DNA of 64,000 bases from Actinomarinicola tropica (GCF_009650215.1 NZ_CP045851.1:186001-250000), one strand, 5' to 3'; numbered from the stretch's first letter, positions 7,244 to 15,698 are shown. Made by a program: numbers and translations. Notes: generated from the sequence alone by a model not told the origin.

Positions 7244-8692
7244 ATGAACCTCGCATCCATCGTCGACGGTCACCCCGACGACGACGTCGCGCTCGTCGCC
7301 GACGCCGAGCAGGTGACCTACGGGGAGCTGCGCCGTCGGGCCGGCGGTGTGCGTGGGGCCCTCGTCGCGGCGGGCCGACGCCCGGGCGACCGGGTGGGCC
7401 TCGTGTCGTCGAACGACGTCGACTTCGTCACGGGGCTCCTCGGCATCATCGGGGCCGGGCTGGTGGCGGTGCCGCTCAACCCCCAGAGCCCCCGACCCGA
7501 GATCGACCCCGAGCTCACCGTCGTCGGCGCCGCGTCGGTGCTGGTCGGCCCGTCCGGGCGTCGGCTCGGCATCACGCGGGCCATCCCGGTCGCCGAGCTG
7601 TGGGACCACGATCCTGCTCCTGTCGTCGACGTCGAGCCCGACGACCTCGCCGTCCTCGTGTTCACGAGCGGCACCGCCGGCGCCCCACGGGCGGCGGGGC
7701 TGACCCACCGCAACCTGCTCGCCAACATCGAGCAGGTCGGCGCGGTCGGGGAGCTCGCCCGCCGACGCGACGACGTCACCCTCGGCGTGCTGCCGATGTT
7801 CCACGTCTTCGGGCTCAACGTGGTGCTCCTTCCGGCGCTGCAAGCGGGTGCGCAGGTCGTGCTCGTCGACCAGCCCGACCCCGCCCAGGTCGCGGGGACC
7901 GTCGCCGACCGGGGCGTCACCACGCTCACCGGACCGCCCACGCTGTGGCGGGCGGTCGCCCAGCTGCCGCCGGGGTCGGTGCCCGCCGACGCCTTCGCCA
8001 CCGTGCGGATCGCCGCCTCCGGCGCCGCCACGCTGCCGGTCGAGGTGGCCGCGGCGGTGCTCGAGCGGTTCGGCCTGCGGGTCCACGAGGGCTACGGCCT
8101 CACCGAGACCTCGCCCGTCGTCGCGACCTCCGCCGGCACCGACGCGCCGATCGGGTCGATCGGACGGCCCCTCCCCGGCGTCGAGGTGCGGCTCGTCGAC
8201 GAGGGCGGCGACGACGTGCTCGTCGGCGACGTCGGCGAGATCCTCGTCCGGGGCGACAACGTCTTCGCCGGCTACTGGGACGACCCGGAGGCCACCGCGT
8301 CGGTGGTCGACGGCGACGGCTGGCTCCACACCGGCGACCTCGCCACCGTCGACGACGACGGCCACCTCTTCGTCGTCGACCGGCGCAAGGACGTCGTCAT
8401 CGTCTCGGGGTTCAACGTGTACCCCGGCGAGGTCGAGTCGGCGCTGCTCCAGCACCCCGACGTGGTCGACGCCGCGGTCGTCGGGGAGCCCGACGACCGC
8501 ACCGGCGAGGCCGTGGTCGCCTACGTCGTCGTGCGCCCCGGTGCCACCGCGGACGCCGAGTCGCTGGGCGACGCGGTCGGGGAGCGGCTGGCCCGGTACA
8601 AGTGCCCTCGCGCGGTGCGACTCGTGCACCGGATCCCACGCGGCCTCGGCGGCAAGGTGCAGCGCCACCGGCTTCCCGATCGGGCGCCCTGA
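7244..8692 (+). CDS. AMP-forming acyl-CoA synthetase/ligase
   Basis: This 482-residue member of the ANL superfamily would activate a carboxylic acid, probably a fatty acid, to acyl-AMP and then acyl-CoA. The adenylate-binding motif YGLTETSP, the GWLHTGDLA block and the A8 hinge DRRKDVVIVSGFNVYPGE are intact. The catalytic A10 lysine is in GGKVQRH near the C-terminus. The P-loop reads TSGTAGAPRAAG instead of TSGTTGxPKG, so the usual P-loop lysine is Arg. Chain length cannot be inferred. It is divergent from the ABC exporter. Confidence 0.85.
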   Translation: MNLASIVDGHPDDDVALVADAEQVTYGELRRRAGGVRGALVAAGRRPGDRVGLVSSNDVDFVTGLLGIIGAGLVAVPLNPQSPRPEIDPELTVVGAASVLVGPSGRRLGITRAIPVAELWDHDPAPVVDVEPDDLAVLVFTSGTAGAPRAAGLTHRNLLANIEQVGAVGELARRRDDVTLGVLPMFHVFGLNVVLLPALQAGAQVVLVDQPDPAQVAGTVADRGVTTLTGPPTLWRAVAQLPPGSVPADAFATVRIAASGAATLPVEVAAAVLERFGLRVHEGYGLTETSPVVATSAGTDAPIGSIGRPLPGVEVRLVDEGGDDVLVGDVGEILVRGDNVFAGYWDDPEATASVVDGDGWLHTGDLATVDDDGHLFVVDRRKDVVIVSGFNVYPGEVESALLQHPDVVDAAVVGEPDDRTGEAVVAYVVVRPGATADAESLGDAVGERLARYKCPRAVRLVHRIPRGLGGKVQRHRLPDRAP

Positions 8693-8709
8693 CCTGGGGT
8701 TCTGTGACT

Positions 8710-8739
8710 TTGTGAACGTGCGCACCCGAGAAGTAGCGT
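8710..8739 (+). promoter_or_regulatory. rex promoter with Rex-like operator
   Basis: TTGTGAACGTGCGCACCC (8710-8727) matches the Rex consensus TTGTGAA-N4-TTCACAA at 10 of 14 defined positions: the left half-site is perfect, the right is weak. Its first hexamer TTGTGA also serves as a -35, placed 18 bp from the -10 TAGCGT (8734-8739), which ends 8 nt before the rex ATG. Bound Rex would cover the -35, implying autoregulation of rex-hem. Confidence 0.7.
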
Positions 8740-8747
8740 CCACGGCC

Positions 8748-9419
8748 ATGACGGACTCGGAGCGGCGGATCCCGGAAGCGACGGTGGCACGGCTCCCCGT
8801 GTACCTCCGCTGCCTGACCGAGCTCGCCGAGGACCGCATCCCGACGATCTCGTCCGAGCGCCTCGCCGACATGGCCGGCGTCAACGCCGCCAAGGTCCGC
8901 AAGGACCTCTCCTACCTCGGGTCCTACGGCACGCGGGGCGTCGGCTACGACGTCGAGTTCCTCCTCTTCCAGATGAGCCGCGAGCTCGGGCTCACCCAGG
9001 ACTGGCCCGTCGTCATCGCCGGCGTCGGCAACCTCGGACAGGCCCTCGCGAACTACGGCGGCTTCACCGACCGGGGCTTCCCCGTCGGGGCCCTCGTCGA
9101 CGTCGACCCGTCGAAGGTCGGCACCTCCATCGCCGGCGTCAACGTGCACCACATCGACGAGCTGCCCGAGCTCGTCGCCGACAAGGGCATCGCCATCGGC
9201 GTGATCGCCACCCCCGCGGGTGCCGCCCAGGCCGCGGCCGAGCGCATGGTGGCGGCCGGCATCACCTCGATCCTCAACTTCTCGCCGAGCGTCCTCTCGC
9301 TCGACGCCGACGTGTCGGTGCGCAAGGTCGACCTCGCCGTCGAGCTGCAGATCCTCAGCTTCTACCGCCGCCGCTCCGACGGCGCCGCGGCGGTCGGCTC
9401 CAGCCCGCTCGACGCCTGA
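8748..9419 (+). CDS. rex: Redox-sensing transcriptional repressor Rex
   Basis: This 223-residue NADH/NAD+-sensing repressor binds DNA when the NADH/NAD+ ratio is low and releases it when NADH is high. The N-terminal winged helix (residues 10-75) contains ISSERLADMAGVNAAKVRKD and the RKDLSYLGSYGTRGVGY wing. The Rossmann domain has GVGNLGQAL. The C-terminal domain-swapped helix (VDLAVELQILSFY) is present. It heads the rex-hemACD-HAD-hemBL region, as in Streptomyces, where Rex controls rex-hemACD (established). Rex-like boxes in this window lie at its own promoter, the cytochrome b operon and nuo operon 2. Confidence 0.95.
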   Translation: MTDSERRIPEATVARLPVYLRCLTELAEDRIPTISSERLADMAGVNAAKVRKDLSYLGSYGTRGVGYDVEFLLFQMSRELGLTQDWPVVIAGVGNLGQALANYGGFTDRGFPVGALVDVDPSKVGTSIAGVNVHHIDELPELVADKGIAIGVIATPAGAAQAAAERMVAAGITSILNFSPSVLSLDADVSVRKVDLAVELQILSFYRRRSDGAAAVGSSPLDA

Positions 9420-9445
9420 GCCGACGGGCGCGCCCGCCGCTCGAC

Positions 9446-9473
9446 AGGGCCCCTGTGCCAGGTGGCACGCCCT
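9446..9473. repeat. Inverted repeat between rex and hemA
   Basis: GTGCCA-GG-TGGCAC (9455-9468) is a perfect palindrome, flanked by a second arm pair AGGGC (9446-9450) and GCCCT (9469-9473). It lies about 35 nt after the rex stop in the 181-nt gap before hemA. It could be an attenuating hairpin or a dimeric regulator site. No T-run follows. The rest of the gap shows only an AAGGAG ribosome-binding site before hemA. Confidence 0.5.
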
Positions 9474-9600
9474 GCGAGGGCATGTGGACTGGCGGGGAGG
9501 GGTTGGTCCTTGGGAAGCTGTCTCTCGTCCCTTCCCGCTCGCCCGTCCGTCGACCACCGGACACGGGAGGGGCAACGCGACCCACAAGGAGCGTCTGCGG

Positions 9601-10860
9601 GTGTCCGTCGTCGCCATCGGCTTGAACCATCGATCGGTCCCGCTCGACCTGCTCGAGCGGACGACCGTCGACGCCGAGCGGCTGCCCAAGGTCCTCGCCG
9701 ACCTCGTGGCCCGACCCCACCTCTCCGAGGCCGTCGTCCTCTCCACGTGCAACCGCACCGAGGTCTACGTCCTCGCCGAGAAGTTCCACGGTGCCTACGG
9801 CGACGTCCGGGACACGCTCGCCGAGGTGGCGTTCCTCGCCCCCGAGGAGTTCATCGACCACCTCTACGTCCACTACGACGCCGACGCCGTCCGCCACCTC
9901 TTCTCCGTGGCCGCCGGGCTCGACTCCGCCGTCCTCGGCGAGAGCGAGATCCTGGGCCAGGTGAAGTCGGCGTGGGACCTCGCCCAGCGCGAGGGCAGCA
10001 CCGGCGCGGTCATGAACCTGCTGTTCCGCCACGCCGTCGAGACCGGCAAGCGGGCCCGCACCGAGACGACGATCAGCCACCACACCACCTCGATCTCGCA
10101 GGCCGCAGTCGCGATGGCGCTCGACGAGCTCGGCACCCTCGAGGGGCGCCGAGTCGTCGTGCTCGGCGCCGGCGAGATGGGCGAGGGGATGGCCACCTCG
10201 CTCCTCGGCGCCGGTGCCGGAGAGGTCGTCGTCGCCAACCGCACCTGGGACCGTGCGGTCGAGGTCGCCGATCGGGTCGGCGGCCGGGCCGTGCGCCTCG
10301 CCGACCTCGGCGCGGTCATCGCCGACAGCGACCTGCTGCTCACCTCCACCGGCGCCTCGTCGCTGATGGTCGAGCACACCGACCTGTCCGCCGCCATGGC
10401 CGGACGCCCCGATCGTCCGCTGCTCATCGTCGACATCGCCGTCCCCCGCGACGTCGATCCCGCCGCCGCCGACCTGCCGGGCGTGACCCTCCTCGACATG
10501 ACCGACCTGCGGCGCTTCGCCGAGGTCGGCATCCGCGGCCGCCAGGGCGAGGTCGCCGCCGTCCGACGCATCGTCGAGGACGAGCTGACCCGCTTCCTCG
10601 AGACCCGCTCCGCTCGGGAGGCGGCGCCGCTGATCAGCGAGCTGCGCACCCGTGGCGAGGAGCTGCGACAGGTCGAGCTCGAGCGCTACCGCGCCCGGCT
10701 CGAGCACCTCGACGAGCGCGACCGCGCCACCGTCGAGGCGCTGACGCGTGGCCTGCTGGCCAAGCTGCTCCACGAACCCACCATCCGACTGAAGGACGCG
10801 GCGGGCACACCGCGGGGCGATCGACTCGCCGATGCGATGCGCGACCTCTTCGACCTCTGA
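9601..10860 (+). CDS. hemA: Glutamyl-tRNA reductase
   Basis: This 419-residue enzyme reduces glutamyl-tRNA(Glu) to glutamate-1-semialdehyde with NADPH, the committed step of C5 heme synthesis. The catalytic motif STCNRTEVY places the nucleophile at Cys50. AAGLDSAVLGESEILGQVK is the conserved block following the catalytic domain. The NADPH domain has VVLGAGEMG. A C-terminal helical dimerisation domain follows. The GTG start has AAGGAG upstream. It sits 181 nt after rex and 14 nt before hemC. Confidence 0.96.
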   Translation: MSVVAIGLNHRSVPLDLLERTTVDAERLPKVLADLVARPHLSEAVVLSTCNRTEVYVLAEKFHGAYGDVRDTLAEVAFLAPEEFIDHLYVHYDADAVRHLFSVAAGLDSAVLGESEILGQVKSAWDLAQREGSTGAVMNLLFRHAVETGKRARTETTISHHTTSISQAAVAMALDELGTLEGRRVVVLGAGEMGEGMATSLLGAGAGEVVVANRTWDRAVEVADRVGGRAVRLADLGAVIADSDLLLTSTGASSLMVEHTDLSAAMAGRPDRPLLIVDIAVPRDVDPAAADLPGVTLLDMTDLRRFAEVGIRGRQGEVAAVRRIVEDELTRFLETRSAREAAPLISELRTRGEELRQVELERYRARLEHLDERDRATVEALTRGLLAKLLHEPTIRLKDAAGTPRGDRLADAMRDLFDL

Positions 10861-10874
10861 GGCCTGCCGAACCC

Positions 10875-11768
10875 TTGTTGATACGCGCCGCCACCCGGGG
10901 CAGCCCCCTGGCACTCTGGCAGACCCACCACGTCGCTGCGCTGCTGCGCGCCGTCGACCCCTCGATCGAGGTCGAGCCGGTCGTCGTCACGACCACCGCC
11001 GACCGTCGCCAGGACGTCCCGATCGCCGAGATGGGCGGCAAGGGCGTCTTCGTGAAGGAGGTCCAGGCCGCCGTGCTCGACGGACGGGCCGACATCGCCG
11101 TCCACTCCGCGAAGGACCTGCCCTCCGCGACGCACCCCGACCTCGTCATCTCGGCCATCCCGGAGCGGGGCGACCCCCGCGACGCGCTCGTGGGGTGCAC
11201 GCTCGCCGACCTGCGCCCGGAGTCCCACGTCGCCACGGGGTCGCAGCGGCGGCAGGCCCAGCTCGCCCACCTGCGGCCGGGCATGCGGTTCTCGCACCTG
11301 CGCGGGTCGATCGCCACCCGGCTCGACAAGGCGGCGGGCTTCGACGCCATCGTCGTCGCCAACGCCGCGCTCGACCGCCTCGGGATCCCCGAGCGGGCCT
11401 CCGAGGTGCTCGACGTCGACGTGATGATCCCCCAGGTCGGCCAGGGCGCCCTCGCCGTCGAGTCCCGGCTCGACGCCGTCGACGTGAGCGACGTGCTCGC
11501 CTCGATCGACCACGGGCCGAGCCGCCGGGTGCTCGAGGCCGAGCGCGCCTTCCTCGCCGAGCTCGGCGGGGACTGCGACCTCCCGGCCGGCGCGCACGCC
11601 ACAGTGAGCGACGACGTCGTCCGGGTGGACGCCATGATCGGCTCGATCGACGGCATGGTCCTGCTGCGGGAGCGGGTCGAGGCGCGCGACGGCGTCGCCG
11701 CCGCCCGCTCGGCGGCCCGACGGCTCCTCGACGACCGAGGCGGCGCCGGCCTCCTCGACGACCGCTGA
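10875..11768 (+). CDS. hemC: Hydroxymethylbilane synthase (porphobilinogen deaminase)
   Basis: This enzyme of about 297 residues condenses four porphobilinogens into hydroxymethylbilane. RAATRGSPLALWQ opens the fold, VHSAKDLP supplies the catalytic Asp (about 81), and LGGDCDLPAGAHA carries the cysteine (about 234) that anchors the dipyrromethane cofactor. The start is one of two adjacent TTG codons (10875 or 10878); no ATG or GTG fits. It lies between hemA and hemD. Confidence 0.94.
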   Translation: MLIRAATRGSPLALWQTHHVAALLRAVDPSIEVEPVVVTTTADRRQDVPIAEMGGKGVFVKEVQAAVLDGRADIAVHSAKDLPSATHPDLVISAIPERGDPRDALVGCTLADLRPESHVATGSQRRQAQLAHLRPGMRFSHLRGSIATRLDKAAGFDAIVVANAALDRLGIPERASEVLDVDVMIPQVGQGALAVESRLDAVDVSDVLASIDHGPSRRVLEAERAFLAELGGDCDLPAGAHATVSDDVVRVDAMIGSIDGMVLLRERVEARDGVAAARSAARRLLDDRGGAGLLDDR

Positions 11769-11775
11769 GATCCCG

Positions 11776-12549
11776 GTGACCGACCCGACCCCGCCGCTCG
11801 CCGGGCGCACGGTCGTCGTCACCCGGGCCACCACCCAGGCGTCCACCCTCGTCGACGCCCTCACCGCGCACGGGGCGCGCATCGTCGCCGTGCCGGTGAT
11901 CGCCATCGCCGACGCGTCCGACGGCGGAACGGCGCTCCATGGGGCGTTGGACGACCTTTCGTCGTACGACTGGCTGGTCGTCACCTCGGCCAACGGCGCC
12001 GACCGCGTCGCCGACCGGCTCGACCCGTCGCGGCTCGAGACCGTGGCGACGCGGGTCGCCGCGATCGGGCCCGGCACCGTCGACGCCCTCGCCCGCCACG
12101 GCATCGCCGTCGACCTCGTGCCCGAGCGCTTCGTGGCCGAGGGGCTCCTCGCGGCGTTCCCGCCCGTGCCGCCCGGCGGCGGGCGGGTGCTGCTGGCCCA
12201 GGCCGCCGCGGCGCGACCGGTGCTGCGGGAGGGGCTCGTCGCCGCCGGTTGGACGGTCGACGCCGTCGAGGCCTACCGGACCGTCCACCCCGTCCTCGAC
12301 CCGGACCTGGTGGCGCGAGCCGCCCGGGCCGACGCCATCACGTTCACATCGGCGTCCACCGTGCGGGGGTACGTCGCGGCCGCCGGCCCCGACGCCGTGC
12401 CGCAGGTGGTAGCCTCGATCGGGCCGATCACGTCCGCCGCCGCTCGCGAGCTCGGCATCCGGGTGGCCGTCGAAGCCGAGGAGCACACGATCGACGGCCT
12501 CGCCGCGGCGCTCGTGCAGCACATCCGGTCGCTACGGTCCGGCGGGTGA
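11776..12549 (+). CDS. hemD: Uroporphyrinogen-III synthase
   Basis: This 257-residue enzyme cyclises hydroxymethylbilane to uroporphyrinogen III. Sequence identity in this family is always low, but the two-lobed pattern is clear: GRTVVVTRATTQASTLVDAL at the N-terminus, YDWLVVTSANGADRV in lobe 1, and ITFTSASTVRGYV plus VASIGPITSAAARELGI in lobe 2. The GTG start follows hemC by 7 nt. The stop overlaps the HAD gene start as GTGA. Confidence 0.93.
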   Translation: MTDPTPPLAGRTVVVTRATTQASTLVDALTAHGARIVAVPVIAIADASDGGTALHGALDDLSSYDWLVVTSANGADRVADRLDPSRLETVATRVAAIGPGTVDALARHGIAVDLVPERFVAEGLLAAFPPVPPGGGRVLLAQAAAARPVLREGLVAAGWTVDAVEAYRTVHPVLDPDLVARAARADAITFTSASTVRGYVAAAGPDAVPQVVASIGPITSAAARELGIRVAVEAEEHTIDGLAAALVQHIRSLRSGG

Positions 12550-13205
12550 CGCTTCGAGCCATCGTCTTCGACTTCGACGGGCTGATCCTCGACACCGAGT
12601 GGCCCGAGTTCCAGTCGCTCAGCGAGACGTTCGACGCCCACGGGCACCGGGTCGACATGGAGTGGTTCCGCGCCCGGATCGGCACGGTGTCGGGCGCCGA
12701 CTGGCTGGAGGAGCTGGAGGCGGCGATCGGCGAGACGATCGACCGCGACGCCGTCCGTGCGGCCCGTCTGCGCCGCCACCACGAGCTGATCGCCGCCGAG
12801 GACGCGCTGCCCGGCATCACCGACCTGATCGACGCCGCCCACGCCGCCGGTCTCGGCTTGGCGGTGGCGTCGAGCTCGGAGGTCCCGTGGCTCGAGGAGC
12901 ACCTCACGCGGCTCGGCCTGCACGACCGCTTCGACGCCCTCGTCGGTCGCGACGTCGTGGGGGGCGTCGGCAAGCCCGCGCCGGACGTCTACCTCGCCGC
13001 GCTCGACCGCCTGGGCGTCGGCGCATCCGAGGCGGTGGCGCTGGAGGACTCGCCCCACGGGCTCGCCGCGGCCTCCGCCGCCGGGCTGGCGTGCGTGGCC
13101 ATCCCCAACCGGCTCACCGCCGGGGGCGACTTCTCGGCTGCGGCGCTCGTGGTCGACAGCGCCCACGCCCTCACCCTCGACACCCTGGCCGCGCTCGTCG
13201 CCTGA
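12546..13205 (+). CDS. HAD-superfamily hydrolase (beta-phosphoglucomutase-like)
   Basis: This 219-residue soluble phosphatase has motif I DFDGLILDTEWP (nucleophile Asp9, acid Asp11), motif II ASSSEVPW, lysine in VGKPAPDVYLAALDRLG, and motif IV LEDSPHG. The helical cap between motifs I and II places it in the subclass IA beta-PGM/phosphoglycolate phosphatase group. The substrate is not predictable. It overlaps hemD by GTGA. A TACGGT hexamer (12533-12538) ends 7 nt before the GTG, so it may also be transcribed alone. Confidence 0.85.
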   Translation: MTLRAIVFDFDGLILDTEWPEFQSLSETFDAHGHRVDMEWFRARIGTVSGADWLEELEAAIGETIDRDAVRAARLRRHHELIAAEDALPGITDLIDAAHAAGLGLAVASSSEVPWLEEHLTRLGLHDRFDALVGRDVVGGVGKPAPDVYLAALDRLGVGASEAVALEDSPHGLAAASAAGLACVAIPNRLTAGGDFSAAALVVDSAHALTLDTLAALVA

Positions 13206-13246
13206 CGCTCCGCCGTCCCGTCGGCACCGCCTCGTCGGCCGTGCCT

Positions 13247-13290
13247 CGCGGGGGCGATCGCGCCAGCGGGTTGGCGACATCGCCCCCGCG
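13247..13290. repeat. REP-like palindrome, copy 1
   Basis: This 44-bp imperfect palindrome has GC-rich outer arms (CGCGGGGGCGAT and ATCGCCCCCGCG) around a CGCCA-GCGGG-TTGGCG core. It is the first of a tandem pair between the HAD gene and hemB. The same element, inverted, recurs about 41 kb away at 54381 and 54432. Confidence 0.8.
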
Positions 13291-13297
13291 GATCGGT

Positions 13298-13341
13298 CGC
13301 GGGGGTGATCGCGCCAGCGGGTTGGCGACATCGCCCCCGCG
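13298..13341. repeat. REP-like palindrome, copy 2
   Basis: This second unit of the tandem pair differs from copy 1 at a single base (C to T in the left arm). Seven bases separate the two units. Together they would fold into two strong hairpins downstream of the HAD gene and could end its transcription. Confidence 0.8.
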
Positions 13342-13396
13342 AGCACTCATCCGCGGCGGGTGGAGGAGCCCGGGGTGGCGCGCCGGGGCGGGCCCG

Positions 13397-13402
13397 TAGG
13401 AT
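13397..13402 (+). promoter_or_regulatory. -10 hexamer TAGGAT of a probable leaderless hemB promoter
   Basis: TAGGAT ends 8 nt before the hemB ATG, with no convincing Shine-Dalgarno between them. hemB is therefore probably transcribed separately from the upstream hem genes. Confidence 0.5.
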
Positions 13403-13410
13403 CGGACGCC

Positions 13411-14406
13411 ATGAGCTTCCCCCAGCGCCGACTCCGCCGGTTGCGCCGCACGCCGGCGATCCGCCGTCTCGTGGCCGAGACCCGCCTGTCGGTCGACGAC
13501 CTCGTCGCCCCGCTCTTCGTGCGGGAGGGCATCTCCGAGCCGCAGCCGATCGGCTCGCTCCCCGGCGTGGTGCAGCACACGGTGGCGTCGCTGCGCACCG
13601 AGGTCCGCGAGCTGAGGGACCTCGGCATCCCCGCCGTCATCCTCTTCGGCGTCCCCGCCGAGAAGGACGCCACCGGCAGCGGCGCCTGCGACCCGCACGG
13701 CATCGTCCAGGTCGCGCTCCAGGAGCTGCGCGACGAGGTGGGCGACGACGTCGTGCTGATGGCCGACCTGTGCATCGACGAGTACACCGACCACGGCCAC
13801 TGCGGCGTGCTCACCGCCGACGGCGAGGTCGACAACGACGCCACGCTCGAGATCTACGCCGAGGCGGCGGTCGCCCAGGCCGACGCCGGCGCCGACGTGG
13901 TGGCCCCGAGCGGGATGATGGACGGCCAGGTGATGGTCATCCGTGACGCCCTCGACGACGCCGAGCACGAGCAGGTCTCGATCCTCGCCTACGCCGCCAA
14001 GTACGCGTCCGGCCTCTACGGCCCGTTCCGCGACGCGGTCGACGTCACGATCGCCGGCGGCGGCGACCGCAAGGGCTACCAGCAGGACCCGCGCAACGCC
14101 CGTGAGGCGATGGAGGAGATCCGCGCCGACATCGGCGAGGGCGCCGACATGGTGATGGTGAAGCCGGCCGTCACCTACCTCGACCTCATCGCCCGGGCGC
14201 GGGCCGAGGTCGACGTGCCGATCGCCGCCTACCACGTGTCGGGGGAGTACTCGATGATCAAGGCCGCAGCCGAGCGGGGGTGGATCGACGGTCCCGCCGT
14301 CGCCCTCGAGCAGATCACCGCGGTGAAGCGGGCCGGCGCCGACATCGTGCTCACCTACTTCGCCCGCGAGCTGGCCGAGGGGTTCCGCGACGGGGTGATC
14401 GGGTGA
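13411..14406 (+). CDS. hemB: Delta-aminolevulinic acid dehydratase (porphobilinogen synthase)
   Basis: This 331-residue enzyme condenses two 5-aminolevulinates to porphobilinogen. Schiff-base lysines are Lys197 (YAAKYASGLYGPFRDA) and Lys251 (MVMVKPAVTYLDLI). The metal loop reads DLCIDEYTDHGHCG: Cys121 and Cys131 remain, but the middle zinc cysteine of the classic CxCEYTSHGHC motif is Asp123, suggesting altered metal use. The first residues are arginine-rich. hemL follows with a GTGA overlap. Confidence 0.95.
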   Translation: MSFPQRRLRRLRRTPAIRRLVAETRLSVDDLVAPLFVREGISEPQPIGSLPGVVQHTVASLRTEVRELRDLGIPAVILFGVPAEKDATGSGACDPHGIVQVALQELRDEVGDDVVLMADLCIDEYTDHGHCGVLTADGEVDNDATLEIYAEAAVAQADAGADVVAPSGMMDGQVMVIRDALDDAEHEQVSILAYAAKYASGLYGPFRDAVDVTIAGGGDRKGYQQDPRNAREAMEEIRADIGEGADMVMVKPAVTYLDLIARARAEVDVPIAAYHVSGEYSMIKAAAERGWIDGPAVALEQITAVKRAGADIVLTYFARELAEGFRDGVIG

Positions 14407-15668
14407 CGACCAACGACGAGCTCTTCGCTCGAGGCCAGGCGGTCATCCCCGGCGGCGTGAACTCGCCGGTGCGCGCGTTCGGATCCGTCGGCGGCACGCC
14501 GTACTTCGTCGCCCGGGGCGAGGGCGCCCACGTCGTCGACGTCGAGGGCCGCCGCTACGTGGACTACGTGCAGAGCTACGGCGCCTCGATCCTCGGACAC
14601 GCCCACCCGGCGGTCGTCGCCGCGGTCCAGGCCGCGGCGGCCGAGGGCTCCACCTTCGGGGCCCCGACCGAGCGCGAGGTCCTGCTCGCCGAGGAGCTCG
14701 TCGCCCGGGTGCCGGGCATGGAGATGGTGCGCCTGGTGTCGAGCGGCACCGAGGCGACGATGTCCGCCATCCGCCTGGCCCGTGGCGCCACCGGTCGCAG
14801 GACGATCGTGAAGTTCGCCGGCAACTACCACGGCCACGCCGACGCCCTCCTCGTCGCCGGCGGCAGCAGCGTCGCCGAGCAGGCGACGTCCGACTCGGCC
14901 GGGGTCACCTCCGGCGCCGTCGCCGACACCGTCGTCGCCCCCTACAACGAGGTGCCGCCCCTCGACGAGGACGTCGCGGTCGTCATCGTCGAGCCGGTCG
15001 CCGCCAACATGGGCCTCGTCCCGCCGGCCGACGGGTTCCTCCAGGGCCTGCGCGACGCGTGCGACGCCGTCGGCGCCCTCCTGATGTTCGACGAGGTCAT
15101 CACCGGCTTCCGCCTCGGCGTCGGGGGCGCCACCGAGCGGTTCGGCGTGGCGCCCGACCTCTGGGCCTTCGGCAAGGTGATCGGCGGCGGGCTGCCCGTC
15201 GGCGCGTTCGGCGGCCGGCGCGACGTGATGGAGCGTCTGGCTCCCCTCGGGCCCGTGTACCAGGCCGGCACCCTCTCGGGGAACCCGCTCGCCACCGCGG
15301 CCGGTCTCACGGTGCTGCGCGAGCTGGACGCCGACGCCTACGAGCGCCTCGACGGCATCGCCGGCCGGTTGGCGGACGGGCTCACGAGCGCGATCGGCGG
15401 GGCGGGCCTCGACGTGCAGGTCCCTCGTGTGGGGCCGCTCGTCGGCCTCTTCTTCGGCGCCGACCCGGTCACCGACTTCGTCACCGCCAAGGTCAGCGCC
15501 GAGACGGGCACCTACCGGCGGTTCTTCCGGGCGATGCTCGATCGGGGGGTCGCCCTGGCGCCCGGGCCGTACGAGGCGCTGTTCCCGAGCCTCGCCCACA
15601 CCGACGAGGACGTCGACCGCACCGTCACCGCCGCGGCCGAAGCCGCCACCGAGATCGCCCGCGCCTGA
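14403..15668 (+). CDS. hemL: Glutamate-1-semialdehyde 2,1-aminomutase
   Basis: This 421-residue PLP enzyme converts glutamate-1-semialdehyde to 5-aminolevulinate. The N-terminal IPGGVNSPVRAFGSVGG block is diagnostic for HemL. YHGHADALLVAGGS is the substrate gating region, LMFDEVITGFR binds PLP, and Lys258 in WAFGKVIGGGLP forms the internal aldimine. The GTG start overlaps the hemB stop. With hemA, hemC, hemD and hemB it completes the C5 pathway to uroporphyrinogen III within 6 kb. Confidence 0.96.
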   Translation: MTTNDELFARGQAVIPGGVNSPVRAFGSVGGTPYFVARGEGAHVVDVEGRRYVDYVQSYGASILGHAHPAVVAAVQAAAAEGSTFGAPTEREVLLAEELVARVPGMEMVRLVSSGTEATMSAIRLARGATGRRTIVKFAGNYHGHADALLVAGGSSVAEQATSDSAGVTSGAVADTVVAPYNEVPPLDEDVAVVIVEPVAANMGLVPPADGFLQGLRDACDAVGALLMFDEVITGFRLGVGGATERFGVAPDLWAFGKVIGGGLPVGAFGGRRDVMERLAPLGPVYQAGTLSGNPLATAAGLTVLRELDADAYERLDGIAGRLADGLTSAIGGAGLDVQVPRVGPLVGLFFGADPVTDFVTAKVSAETGTYRRFFRAMLDRGVALAPGPYEALFPSLAHTDEDVDRTVTAAAEAATEIARA

Positions 15669-15698
15669 CCGAGCCACCCGGCGAGGCCAGGACGCGGA

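Noticed and set aside
12344-12354. GTTCACATC inside hemD as a Rex half-site
   Set aside because: It is a single half-site inside coding sequence with no partner and no promoter context.
13247-13341. Possible CRISPR array
   Set aside because: Only two units are present, each is a full-length palindrome, and the spacer is 7 bp. There are no cas genes. REP-like elements explain it better.
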